Below, one piece after another: positions 15,493-24,000 of a stretch of DNA of 36,965 nucleotides. Where the stretch lies: positions 18,916 through 55,880 of the forward strand of contig PHBZ01000052.1 in NCBI GenBank assembly GCA_002840755.1, in the 5' to 3' direction. The notes beneath the pieces were generated by a model. It had not been told where the DNA came from. It did no database searches and worked only from the letters and a program-made list of their open reading frames with translations. The stretch is from Chloroflexi bacterium HGW-Chloroflexi-10 (lineage in GTDB: Bacteria > Chloroflexota > Anaerolineae > Anaerolineales > Anaerolineaceae). The position numbers were made by a program, and so were the translations under genes. Each line of letters opens with the position of its first letter. The first letter of the stretch is position 1.

Positions 15493-15975
15493 ATGGAAAC
15501 ACTTAATTTAATTCTTCTGACTCTCCATAATATTACCCGTTGGGCATTATTAATCCTGGCTCTGCTGGTTATTGTGCGTGCTTTTCGTGGATGGTTCAGT
15601 AAGACAGCGTATCAGGATCAGGATCGCAAATTTACTGTGATGTATAGTGGAATCTTCGACCTGCAAATCCTGCTCGGCATAATTCTTTTCTTTACCAAAG
15701 GTTGGGGAAATGCTTTGATGAGTGGTGATTCTTCGGTAATGAGCACAGCTGCTGTACGCTTTTTTGCCGTGGAACATTGGACAATCATGCTCCTGGCTGC
15801 CATTTTGGTTCATGTTGGCAGTGCCCAGGTAAAGAAAGCCGCAGAGGATGTAAAAAAATACCGCCGCGCGGCTATCTGGTTCACTATTTCATTGTTAATG
15901 GTATTGGCTGCTATTCCTTGGCCCGGTATGGAAAGCGCCCGCCCCTTGCTGCGTTTATTTGGCCTTACTTTCTAA
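15493..15975 (+). CDS. Cytochrome b-like four-helix membrane protein
   Basis: A 160-residue inner-membrane protein with four hydrophobic helices (about 5-27, 50-68, 94-110 and 127-143). It resembles small proteins annotated as cytochrome b in Bacteroidota and others, sharing LHNITRW near the N-terminus, VRAFRGWF, RFFAVEHWTIMLLA and AIWFTISLLMVLAAIPWP. Histidines in or near the helices (H13, the EHW motif, VHVG) could bind haem, but this is not shown. AAGGAG lies seven bases before the ATG. It is a single gene, ended by a strong terminator, and preceded by the two structured RNA units, which may control it. Confidence 0.75.
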   Translation: METLNLILLTLHNITRWALLILALLVIVRAFRGWFSKTAYQDQDRKFTVMYSGIFDLQILLGIILFFTKGWGNALMSGDSSVMSTAAVRFFAVEHWTIMLLAAILVHVGSAQVKKAAEDVKKYRRAAIWFTISLLMVLAAIPWPGMESARPLLRLFGLTF

Positions 15976-15990
15976 TATAGTCAATCATAA

Positions 15991-16028
15991 AAAAAGGGTC
16001 CGTGCCAAATTTGGTCACGGACCCTTTT
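15991..16028. terminator. Bidirectional terminator
   Basis: GGGTCCGTG (15996-16004) pairs with CACGGACCC (16016-16024), flanked by A5 and T4 tracts. The loop contains CCAAATTTGG, itself a palindrome. It serves the membrane-protein gene (+) and the HAD gene (-), which converge on it. Confidence 0.9.
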
Positions 16029-16034
16029 CAATTT

Positions 16035-16721
16035 CTACTCATGAATTTTCAATATTTCCATCAGCTCAGCCGTGGAATTCACAATCAAATCCGCACCGGC
16101 TCTGCGTAATTCAGACTCAGTGCCAAAACCGCACAGAACCCCCACCGTTTGGGCACCGGCTGCTTTTCCGGCGCGAATATCCACAGTCGTATCCCCCACC
16201 ATCAGGCATGCTTCCGGTGCCACGCCCATTTTTTCAGCTGCCCAGCGTACCGGGTCTGGGAATGGTTTGGTGTATACACAGGTTTGCGAGGTAACCACCG
16301 TTTGAAAATGCGGCAATAAGTTAAATTGAGTGAGAAATATATGCGTTCCATCCTCATCCCGGGCACTAACGACAGCCATGGGGTAACGGGAATGGAAGTG
16401 AGTGATCATTTCTTCCACTTGCGGGATCAACCAGAATTGCTTGGGCTTACGACCTAACCTTCTCTTGGATATCCAACTGATCAACCTGGCAGCTTCATCA
16501 TCCAGATGCAGCCGGTCGAGAACCTCGTACACCAGGTTACCGGGCGATTCCAAAGCCATTACCAACCAGCGCGCAAATGGGCGTAGATTGCCCTGTGGGA
16601 ACATGAATTTCAAAAAGGATAATTTGTGAGAAAAATCACTCACCCATTTATCATCCGTATCACTCAAAGTGCCATCAACATCAAAACAAATTGCTTTTAT
16701 TCGGGCAAAATCCAATGCCAT
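16035..16721 (-). CDS. HAD-superfamily phosphatase (phosphoglycolate phosphatase-like)
   Basis: A 228-residue cytoplasmic hydrolase. HAD motif I is DVDGTLSDTD (nucleophile and acid Asp near residues 14 and 16), motif II is VVSARDE, the motif III Lys is in YTKPFPDPVRW, and motif IV is MVGDTTVDIRAGKAAGA. A helical cap sits between motifs I and II. The layout matches Gph-like phosphatases, but the substrate cannot be named. AGGAG lies seven bases before the start. It is 9 bp downstream of the metalloprotease gene, so they may share a transcript. Confidence 0.88.
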   Translation of the reverse strand: MALDFARIKAICFDVDGTLSDTDDKWVSDFSHKLSFLKFMFPQGNLRPFARWLVMALESPGNLVYEVLDRLHLDDEAARLISWISKRRLGRKPKQFWLIPQVEEMITHFHSRYPMAVVSARDEDGTHIFLTQFNLLPHFQTVVTSQTCVYTKPFPDPVRWAAEKMGVAPEACLMVGDTTVDIRAGKAAGAQTVGVLCGFGTESELRRAGADLIVNSTAELMEILKIHE

Positions 16722-16730
16722 GCCAATCTC

Positions 16731-18197
16731 CTAAGGAAATAATGGAAAAACAGATTGTAACAGGTCCATTACTTCTTGTGACGGTGTAATCAACCATAAA
16801 ATCTGGTTTCCCTGGCGACTGATGGTAATTACCTGGTCATCCTTTTGCCATTTTATCTCATCAGCAGCTATTTCCACTGGAGCATTCCAACGGTCCCCGC
16901 CATACACTTTCAGAGCTTCCCAGACCTCATTACGATCCTGTAATGTGTCCCATTCGCTTAAAGATATTAATATTGCTTCCCCGGTGCTTGTATTTCGGTA
17001 AGCGATATATTGGTCTCCACCCCAACCTTCGGCAGCACGAGACGCCTCCACTTCCGGTAAAGCCCAGGCTGCGTTACCAGGCTTGGTAAACCCTAACCGA
17101 ATATACCACTCACCCAGGGTAGACCGATCTATTTGGATCCAGTCATTGCCCAGCAGTGGCGAATAATCCATTAATTGAATATCAATCGGCATATCCTGCG
17201 GATAGCGCTCTGGATGGAGAATATGTTCAGTGGAAAGCGGCGGCGTTTTAAAAACCGCATCGATCAGATCATAGCCGTCAATTTCATACAGAGCAAGTAC
17301 AAATTCCGTACCATAAACATAGGGAAAAGTGAAATCATCCTGCATAAACGCTGGTAAGGCATTGTAAACTTCAGTATCATAGACAATTTCATATTGATAA
17401 AGGTCTTCTTTATCTTTAAAGCTGGAATATCCATAAAACCACAGCCATTCTGTCAGGGTGGCGTCCCCTTCAATTAAAGCCTGCACGGCAGAACAATATT
17501 CACTGTTCTGGGCGCAATATTCATTGGTGCGGTGTAAATTCCCGCCAAAATCAAAAGCTGCATCCTGTAAAGCATGGGTATATTCGTGCGCGTATGTCGT
17601 CCGGTCCTGACCCGAAAATTCCTGCGCGTCAATCATCACGATTTCTTTGGTACTGTGATCATAGTAACCGGCAATCGAATTGCCGTATAAATTTTCATAT
17701 AAATTCTTAAGATCATAATCCCGATCGATCAATCCCAGCAATTGAAAAACCAGCACCTGATCGGAAATTTCTTCCATCGAATAACTATCCAGAAAATCTT
17801 CCGAAACCATATCCGACAATGCTTCATTGGTCAGATTGCGTCGAATAATCTTATGGGCTGGCTGTAAACCGCGAATTCTCTCCACATCCATTTGAATATC
17901 ATCCATTTGCGCCGTGATGGCGATGGAAAGTTTTTGATCCGTAGGGACGATTGGCACAATCACAATGTTGGTTGGTGTTGGAATAATTGTCGGTAAAGCC
18001 TGCATACCAATATCCTGTGTTGTTTGGTCCGGTGCAGCCGGGTCCACCAGGGCAACTGCGTTCTGCCCAGCCAGGGGGATGAATTGTTGCACAATCTGCC
18101 GGCCTACCGGGGATATTGCCATATAGGCACAAACCGATAGAAACGCAATAACACCCAATAGTAGGAAGAAAAATACTTTTCGTTGTTGTTTGGTCAT
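16731..18197 (-). CDS. Membrane-anchored putative zinc metalloprotease (HEYTH)
   Basis: A 488-residue protein with an N-terminal anchor helix (about 8-28), a Pro/Thr-rich stretch (about 50-90), and an extracytoplasmic catalytic region. The gluzincin-type motif HEYTH (His204, Glu205, His208) in YAHEYTHALQD is followed 35 residues later by EGDAT (243-247), whose Glu is the likely third zinc ligand. The remaining 240 residues match no domain I recognise. ATG at 18197 is chosen over one at 18263 because it puts basic residues before the anchor and has GAGGAG upstream. It probably cleaves envelope proteins or peptides. It sits next to another anchored peptidase. Confidence 0.8.
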   Translation of the reverse strand: MTKQQRKVFFFLLLGVIAFLSVCAYMAISPVGRQIVQQFIPLAGQNAVALVDPAAPDQTTQDIGMQALPTIIPTPTNIVIVPIVPTDQKLSIAITAQMDDIQMDVERIRGLQPAHKIIRRNLTNEALSDMVSEDFLDSYSMEEISDQVLVFQLLGLIDRDYDLKNLYENLYGNSIAGYYDHSTKEIVMIDAQEFSGQDRTTYAHEYTHALQDAAFDFGGNLHRTNEYCAQNSEYCSAVQALIEGDATLTEWLWFYGYSSFKDKEDLYQYEIVYDTEVYNALPAFMQDDFTFPYVYGTEFVLALYEIDGYDLIDAVFKTPPLSTEHILHPERYPQDMPIDIQLMDYSPLLGNDWIQIDRSTLGEWYIRLGFTKPGNAAWALPEVEASRAAEGWGGDQYIAYRNTSTGEAILISLSEWDTLQDRNEVWEALKVYGGDRWNAPVEIAADEIKWQKDDQVITISRQGNQILWLITPSQEVMDLLQSVFPLFP

Positions 18198-18410
18198 GAA
18201 GTTTCCACTCCTCTTTTCATGATGCTTGCTTGGCAGAACGTACACCTTGGATTGGCGAATCATTCCGCTCTGATTTTATAAAAATATCTCAGAATTATCA
18301 ATCAAATCACCAGCATCAATCTGCGCGGAAATCACAACCCAATCAGCACCTCAGGATTAATACATTTTCTGGGCTCCGTGATGACTTATAAAGGGCTGTA
18401 AGTTCTGCTA

Positions 18411-19676
18411 TTAATTTGCAATCACATAATTCAGAGCATAAGTGGCATCCAAATAATCCGGATGGGCTGCCAACGCCGCCTGAAAAGCGGCAATGGCTTC
18501 CTGTTTCCGGCCGGCCCGATACAACCCCCAGCCTTTCCATAATAATGCTTCCTCAGAATTAGGCGTCCGATCCAGTGCATACTCTACCAGAGTCGCAAGC
18601 TCCTCATTCCGTAGCGCATGAAAATACGCCAGGAAGGGGCTGAACTGGTAACGCAACATACGCTGCGGCCAACCCAATTCACGTGCTGTATCAAAAGCTC
18701 GAACAGCCTGGGCATATTCTTCGAAATAGACCAGGTTGGAACCCAAATTAAACCAGGCAAAAACATTCTCCGGATCTTCCTCCGTTTCTAACCGTGAAGT
18801 TTCCAGCGCCTGTTCTCGATTCTTATCCGCGTCCCAGTTTTCGCCCAATATGCGCTTAACGGTTTCTTCCTGATCCGGTAAATAAATAATGGTATAGACA
18901 CGGTTAAACGCCTGCCATTGTTTATCCAATGTTTTGTAATCTACCCATTGATTGGCGCCATGGAAAGAATCCTGTCCCACAAATGCCTGGAGTTCGTCAT
19001 CAAAACCGGTGATTAATAAATAATGTCCGGCCCAACGATCATCATTGGGCCAATTGTTTTCATCAAAATGGAAGGTCTCCTCAATCATTACCGGGATACC
19101 CTCGGCTATCAGCGCTTTTAATAAATCCGGGGTACCGCCAACACGAAAAAGCGTTTGCAGCCAGCCGGCAAAATTCCGCACATAATAATCCAACTCATCC
19201 ACATTGACATTGCGATCCTGGGGTATGGGTTTAATCACATCGGATATCGCAAATTGGTCGCCTTCCCAGCCGTAAAAGCGTAAATACATGGCTAAAGCCG
19301 CCGGGCCGCAATTGTTAATATCTTGAAGTTCGTATTTGGGCTCGGGCAGAAGTACGCGTTGGGGAATTTGTGTAGGGCTGGCTGTCGGCTCTGGGGTGGG
19401 TACTTCCTCGGTAATCACCGGAGTGGGTGTCACCACTACAGTAGAGGATGGTTGTGTAGTTGGTAACGCCGCTGCCACCGCTGTTGAAAGACTCGTTGGC
19501 AGGGCCGTAGGCACTGCGGATACCGGATTAATCACCCCTCGCAGATAAGCGTTCGCCAGTTCCCAACGCCATGACAATCGATTCTGTATTCCAGGCAAAA
19601 CCAGAAGGGCACTGGTCAGAAACATGATCCCGGCGACTCCCAGAACCAAATATTTTTTGATGAGGTTTTTTTTCAT
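18411..19676 (-). CDS. Membrane-anchored C39-like cysteine peptidase with TPR domain
   Basis: A 421-residue protein. It has an N-terminal anchor helix (10-28), a low-complexity Thr/Pro/Ser linker (about 55-105), then a papain-fold C39-like domain: Gln118 and Cys123 in LQDINNCGPAALAMYL, His218 in AGHYLLITG, and Asp236 in VGQDSF, all expected catalytic positions. A C-terminal tetratricopeptide region (about 300-421) includes AWFNLGSNLVYFEEYAQAVRAFD and ALLWKGWGLYRAGRKQEAIAAFQAALAAHPDY. No ABC exporter is attached, so it is not a bacteriocin-leader exporter. An envelope protease with a protein-binding TPR tail is likely. It is upstream of the metalloprotease in the same orientation, 213 bp away. 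Confidence 0.85.
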   Translation of the reverse strand: MKKNLIKKYLVLGVAGIMFLTSALLVLPGIQNRLSWRWELANAYLRGVINPVSAVPTALPTSLSTAVAAALPTTQPSSTVVVTPTPVITEEVPTPEPTASPTQIPQRVLLPEPKYELQDINNCGPAALAMYLRFYGWEGDQFAISDVIKPIPQDRNVNVDELDYYVRNFAGWLQTLFRVGGTPDLLKALIAEGIPVMIEETFHFDENNWPNDDRWAGHYLLITGFDDELQAFVGQDSFHGANQWVDYKTLDKQWQAFNRVYTIIYLPDQEETVKRILGENWDADKNREQALETSRLETEEDPENVFAWFNLGSNLVYFEEYAQAVRAFDTARELGWPQRMLRYQFSPFLAYFHALRNEELATLVEYALDRTPNSEEALLWKGWGLYRAGRKQEAIAAFQAALAAHPDYLDATYALNYVIAN

Positions 19677-19754
19677 AGGTCGATTCTAACAGGAATTTAG
19701 AAATTTTTCGAAACATATTAGGAGTAAAATGGTACACTTTTTTCGAAAAATCTT

Positions 19755-19762
19755 GTTATAAT
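19755..19762 (+). promoter_or_regulatory. Extended -10 promoter of miaB, leaderless layout
   Basis: TG-T-TATAAT (19754-19762) is an extended -10 box with no convincing -35. Only seven bases separate TATAAT from the miaB ATG, so transcription should begin at or next to the start codon. The adjacent GGAG is one base from the ATG, too close to be a ribosome-binding site. A leaderless mRNA is likely. Confidence 0.6.
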
Positions 19763-19769
19763 ACGGAGC

Positions 19770-21089
19770 ATGAAATACCATATCTGGACTGAAGGTTGCC
19801 AAATGAACGTGGCAGACTCATTGCGTGTGGCTTCTGCCCTTGAAAAAATGGGCTATGAAGACACTGCAAAAGCGAAAGATGCCGACGTTATTATTCTGAA
19901 CACCTGCGTTGTGCGCCAAAGCGCAGAGGATAAAGCCATAGGTCGTTTAAGCTCATTACGCCCTTTAAAAACCGAGAACCCCAATCTGGTGATCAATCTG
20001 ATGGGCTGCATGGTAGGTGTAAAAGATAACCCGGTGCTCCGGAAACGATTCCCTTATGTGGATGTTTTTTCGCCCCCTTCTGACCCGCTCCCGTTGGTAC
20101 GCCACCTTCTGGAAAAAGAAGGCCGTGATCTGGAATTGGATGAAACCTTCACCCGTTTTGCGATGATGGATGGCGATCTGCTATTGCCAGCCCATGATAA
20201 AAACAACCTGGTCTCCAGTTTTATCCCGGTAGTTCTGGGCTGCTCACATGCCTGCACTTATTGCATCATTCCTTACCGCCGCGGCATAGAAAAAAGCCGC
20301 CCGCCGCAGGATATCCTCGCCGAGGCCCAATCCATGGCCGACCAGGGAGTTAAAGAAATTACCCTGCTCGGGCAAATTGTGGATCGCTACGGCAAAGACA
20401 ATCCCGATTACCCCACACTCGGCGGTCTCATGCGTCGTCTGCATACTATTCAAGGTATTGAGCGCATCCGGTTTCTGACCTCGCACCCCAGTTATATGAC
20501 CGAAGAACTGCTCGATACGGTTGGTGAATTTCCCAAAATTATGCCCCATATAGAAGTACCTATCCAGGCTGGTAACGATGAAGTCCTGGAAACGATGCGC
20601 CGTGGGTATACGAACAGTCAATACCGCGAACTGGTCCAAAAAATCCGCGAACGCATCCCCGGTGTTTCCATTGCTACCGATATTATTGTTGGCTTTCCTG
20701 GTGAAACGGAAGCCCAGTTCCAGGACACTTACGACTTGCTGTCAGACCTGAAACTGGATGTTGCCCACTTGGCGCGTTATTCCCCCCGTGAAGGAACCGT
20801 TTCAGCTCGTCGCATGGAAGATAATGTGCCGGACGAAGAAAAATGGCGCCGCTTCCGGGTACTGGAAGATTTGCAGGAAGGTATTGCTGCGCAAATTCAC
20901 AACGGTTACCTGGGCAAAACAGTCCCGGTTCTGTTTGAAGAAAAAAGCAAAAAAGGACGCTGGCGCGGACGCAGCGAAACCAACAAACTGGTGTTTGCGG
21001 AAAGCGACGAAAATTTACTCGGGAAACTGCTGCAGGTGGAAATCACCTGGAGTGGCCCCTGGTCCATGCTGGGACAAATCGCTGCATGA
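19770..21089 (+). CDS. miaB: tRNA methylthiotransferase MiaB
   Basis: Radical-SAM enzyme that adds a methylthio group to i6A37 of tRNAs reading UNN codons. It has 439 residues, the normal length. The N-terminal methylthiotransferase domain has the cluster cysteines Cys10 (GCQMN), Cys46 (LNTCVVR) and Cys80 (MGCMVG). The radical-SAM core has CSHACTYCIIPYRRG (Cys158, 162, 165), the family sequence for the second 4Fe-4S cluster, and PRPPQDI-like EKSRPPQDI downstream. The C-terminal TRAM-like domain is about 375-439. It overlaps the M23 peptidase by 4 bp (ATGA). The close relative MtaB is possible but less likely, given GCQMN and the length. Confidence 0.93.
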   Translation: MKYHIWTEGCQMNVADSLRVASALEKMGYEDTAKAKDADVIILNTCVVRQSAEDKAIGRLSSLRPLKTENPNLVINLMGCMVGVKDNPVLRKRFPYVDVFSPPSDPLPLVRHLLEKEGRDLELDETFTRFAMMDGDLLLPAHDKNNLVSSFIPVVLGCSHACTYCIIPYRRGIEKSRPPQDILAEAQSMADQGVKEITLLGQIVDRYGKDNPDYPTLGGLMRRLHTIQGIERIRFLTSHPSYMTEELLDTVGEFPKIMPHIEVPIQAGNDEVLETMRRGYTNSQYRELVQKIRERIPGVSIATDIIVGFPGETEAQFQDTYDLLSDLKLDVAHLARYSPREGTVSARRMEDNVPDEEKWRRFRVLEDLQEGIAAQIHNGYLGKTVPVLFEEKSKKGRWRGRSETNKLVFAESDENLLGKLLQVEITWSGPWSMLGQIAA

Positions 21090-21787
21090 AAAAAGTATTT
21101 TGGGGGATGCTTGCCCTGGTTATTTGTATCACCGGTGCTGCAGGCTTTTATTTCTTTGTCTTGCGTCCGGATACCAGTGGTCGTTCTGGTCGGGTGATGG
21201 AATGGCTGCGCAACAATGAAAATCATCCTGATTGGACGATTGAAGCTGGCCAGCGCTGCGGTGACGCCCCCTTTCAAATGCCTACCAACGGTTTTATCGG
21301 CTTCCTTTGGGATGATTCATTCCGTCCAGGACACCGTCATGCTGGTTTGGATATTTTTGGCGGCGCTGCCTCCGGAATAACGCCGGTTTATGCCGCTTAC
21401 GATGGCTATTTATCCCGCCTGCCGGATTGGAAATCCACAGTGATCATTCGTATCCCCAGTGACCCTCTTCAACCCGGTCGCCAAATCTGGACCTACTATA
21501 CGCATATGGCGGATGAGCAAGGTAATTCCTTTATCGCGAGTGCTTTTCCACCCAATACCACCGAAGTTTTCGTAAAAGCGGGAACCTTGCTGGGATATCA
21601 GGGAAATTTTTCTGGCGTCTCTGGCAGTCCAACCGGGATTCACTTGCATTTTTCCATTGTAAAGGATGATGGCAATGGAAAATTTTTGAATGAGCTGGAA
21701 ATAATCAATACACTCGATCCCTCCCCTTACTTCAACATTAGTCTGAATGCCAAAAATGAACCTGCCAGAATCCCGGTTTGCCCATAG
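21086..21787 (+). CDS. M23-family peptidase, membrane-anchored
   Basis: A 233-residue lysostaphin-like zinc peptidase acting outside the membrane, probably on peptidoglycan cross-bridges. The N-terminal helix (about 4-25) is a signal or anchor. Metal and catalytic residues are visible: His85 and Asp89 in HAGLD, His140 in YYTHMAD, and His186-x-His188 in GIHLHFS. The extra insert TTEVFVKAGTLLGYQGN belongs to the fold. Its ATG overlaps the miaB stop, so it is co-translated with a tRNA-modification gene, which has no obvious functional link. Confidence 0.9.
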   Translation: MKKVFWGMLALVICITGAAGFYFFVLRPDTSGRSGRVMEWLRNNENHPDWTIEAGQRCGDAPFQMPTNGFIGFLWDDSFRPGHRHAGLDIFGGAASGITPVYAAYDGYLSRLPDWKSTVIIRIPSDPLQPGRQIWTYYTHMADEQGNSFIASAFPPNTTEVFVKAGTLLGYQGNFSGVSGSPTGIHLHFSIVKDDGNGKFLNELEIINTLDPSPYFNISLNAKNEPARIPVCP

Positions 21788-21950
21788 GATCGGTTTGGTG
21801 ATATTCTTTGGCTAAAACAATTTATCCATTTTTTACATAATTTTTAGCACCCACTCCAGCACATTCTGACTTATAATAATACTCAGAGTTATAGCGGGGG
21901 AGAGCTAAGGTTTTCTCCTGATTTCGTTCGTTGAAGGGAAGATTTGTAAT

Positions 21951-22763
21951 ATGGTATCGTTTCGCGATTTGGTATCAGGATTTAAGCACCTAGAAATAGA
22001 CCCGGCAAAGCCCGTTATCGTACACGCCTCACTTTCAGCAGTAGGTGATATTCGCGGTGGCGTCGATACCGCATTAGGCGCTTTACTGGCCTGTTATACC
22101 AATTTGATGATGCCCTCATTTACTTTTAAAACCATGCTGATTCCGGAAGATGGCCCGCAAAACAATGGCCTACTCTATGGCAGTGGTAAAGATACCAATC
22201 GGATGGCTGAATTCTTTACGGAAGGCATGCCTGTAGATCCATTAATCGGCGAACTGGCAGAGGCATTACGCAATCACGCAGAGGCCAAACGCTCCACCCA
22301 TCCCATTCTTTCTTTCTGTGGAATTGGGGTTCAGGATGCACTGGCTTCCCAAAGTCTGGAAGAGCCTTTTGAACCGATCATGTGCTTAACAGAACAACAG
22401 GGATGGGTCATTCTTCTGGGTGTGGACCATAGTGTAAATACCAGCCTGCACGTAGCGGAACAGCATGCGGGTAGAAGGCCATTTACCCGATGGGCTCTCA
22501 CCCCCCATGGTATCGTTGAATGTCCCAATTTTCCGGGTTGTTCCGATGGCTTTGATCAGGTTGCCCCTTACCTGGTAGGCATGACCCGGCAAACACAGGT
22601 TGGTAACGCCATCCTCCAGGCATTACCACTCGACCCGATGATCCAAAGTGTCGCCAGTATCATCCGCGAGGATCCTGAAGCGCTGCTCTGTGAACGGGAG
22701 AATTGCCCGCGCTGCGATGCTGTCCGCCATCACGTGCATCATCCAAAACAGAAAGCTGTTTAA
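21951..22763 (+). CDS. AAC(3)-family N-acetyltransferase
   Basis: A 270-residue cytoplasmic enzyme of the aminoglycoside 3-N-acetyltransferase (Antibiotic_NAT) family, which moves acetyl from acetyl-CoA to an amine. Recognisable elements are VIVHASLSAVGDIRGG near residue 23, LMMPSFTF, and THPILSFCGIG, where the family has the conserved SxHP region, followed by LLGVDHSVNTSLHVAEQ and a C-terminal Cys cluster CERENCPRCDAVRHH. Many members act on metabolites rather than antibiotics, so resistance should not be assumed. GAAGGGAAG precedes the start. It is the first of a run of plus-strand genes. Confidence 0.85.
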   Translation: MVSFRDLVSGFKHLEIDPAKPVIVHASLSAVGDIRGGVDTALGALLACYTNLMMPSFTFKTMLIPEDGPQNNGLLYGSGKDTNRMAEFFTEGMPVDPLIGELAEALRNHAEAKRSTHPILSFCGIGVQDALASQSLEEPFEPIMCLTEQQGWVILLGVDHSVNTSLHVAEQHAGRRPFTRWALTPHGIVECPNFPGCSDGFDQVAPYLVGMTRQTQVGNAILQALPLDPMIQSVASIIREDPEALLCERENCPRCDAVRHHVHHPKQKAV

Positions 22764-22812
22764 TCAATATCTGTATTGCTTTATGCTATACTATTTTTAA
22801 CTAAAGATTAAT

Positions 22813-23979
22813 ATGACCCAAACAATTAGCTATCTCAGCCATCTCACCTGTCCCGAGTGCGGTATTCACCTGAATGCCGGGGAAATCCATGGTTTTTGTG
22901 CAAGCTGTCAATCACCATTGGTTGCCCGTTATTCTCTGGATGATCTGCGCCTTGTCTTGGACCCTTCACAGATCAGTTGCCGCCCGCGTGGTATTTGGCG
23001 TTGGGCAGAGCTGTTGCCGGTGATTGATCCTGCTTTTCGCTTCACTCTGGGCGAAGGTGATACCCCCTTACTGCCAGCGAACCATTTAGGTAAACGCTAT
23101 GGCATTCAAAATTTGTTGATTAAAGACGAATCTTTCAATCCGACAGCTTCATTTAAAGCGCGCGGCTTGGTCATGGCAGTTGCGAAAGGGTGCGAACTGG
23201 GTGTGAAACATTTTATTATTCCCACAGCCGGGAACGCCGGCAGCGCCCTCGCCGCCTATGCTGCCCGAGCGGGTGTCCAGGCCAGCGTATATATGCCCAA
23301 AGACGCGCCTCGCCCCAATCAGGCTGAAGTTGAAATATTTGGTGCCGGCCTGGTATTGGTGGATGGTTTGATCAGTGATGCTGCCAAAGCTGCCAACCAG
23401 GCTCGCCAGGGTAACGCTATGTTTGATGTCTCAACTTTCAAAGAACCATACCGCCTCGAAGGCAAAAAAACCATGGGGCTGGAATTGGCTGAGGATTTCC
23501 AATGGTCTTTACCGGATGTGATTATTTATCCCACCGGCGGTGGAACAGGCCTGGTGGGCATGTGGAAAGCCTTCGAGGAATTGGAAAAACTGGGCTGGAT
23601 TGGCAGCCAACGACCCCGAATGGTTTCAGTCCAATCCACCGGTTGTGCCCCTATAGTTAAAGCGTTTCATGCAGGCAGTCAACGCGCGGAATTCTGGGAA
23701 AATGCCCATACCATCGCTTCCGGGCTGCGTGTACCTGGCGCATTTGCCGACCGTTTAATCCTGCAGGCGCTGCACCAGAGCGAAGGGACGGCTGTTGCCG
23801 TAACGGATGAACAAATTTTATCTGCTCAAAAAGAAATGGCCGAGCGAGAAGGAATATTTGCGGCGCCTGAAGGTGCTGCTACATTGGCTGCTTTACCAAT
23901 CCTGTTGGATCAGCAGTTTATCCAACCACATGATCGTGTGGTCTTATTCAATACCGGCAGCGGTATAAAATACTTGTGA
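22813..23979 (+). CDS. thrC: Threonine synthase
   Basis: PLP enzyme that converts O-phosphohomoserine to threonine, 388 residues. An N-terminal zinc-ribbon-like segment has Cys13, Cys16, Cys29 and Cys32. The PLP-binding Lys115 is in FNPTASFKARG. Further marks are the substrate loop PTAGNAGSALAAYAAR, the glycine loop PTGGGTGLVGM and the C-terminal FNTGSGIKYL. A family relative such as a cysteate synthase cannot be fully excluded. The -10-like TATACT (22787-22792) with the upstream TGC lies 20 bp before the ATG, and the short leader lacks a clear Shine-Dalgarno. Confidence 0.9.
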   Translation: MTQTISYLSHLTCPECGIHLNAGEIHGFCASCQSPLVARYSLDDLRLVLDPSQISCRPRGIWRWAELLPVIDPAFRFTLGEGDTPLLPANHLGKRYGIQNLLIKDESFNPTASFKARGLVMAVAKGCELGVKHFIIPTAGNAGSALAAYAARAGVQASVYMPKDAPRPNQAEVEIFGAGLVLVDGLISDAAKAANQARQGNAMFDVSTFKEPYRLEGKKTMGLELAEDFQWSLPDVIIYPTGGGTGLVGMWKAFEELEKLGWIGSQRPRMVSVQSTGCAPIVKAFHAGSQRAEFWENAHTIASGLRVPGAFADRLILQALHQSEGTAVAVTDEQILSAQKEMAEREGIFAAPEGAATLAALPILLDQQFIQPHDRVVLFNTGSGIKYL

Positions 23980-24000
23980 TCAAATGAAGGGGCGCCATTT

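Noticed and set aside
19721..19762. Ten-codon ORF with AGGAG just before miaB
   Set aside because: The extended -10 box of miaB lies at its 3' end, so a miaB transcript would not include it.
21951..22763. Acquired aminoglycoside resistance gene
   Set aside because: The sequence only shows AAC(3) family membership. Composition matches its neighbours and there is no mobile element, so a chromosomal metabolic acetyltransferase is as likely.
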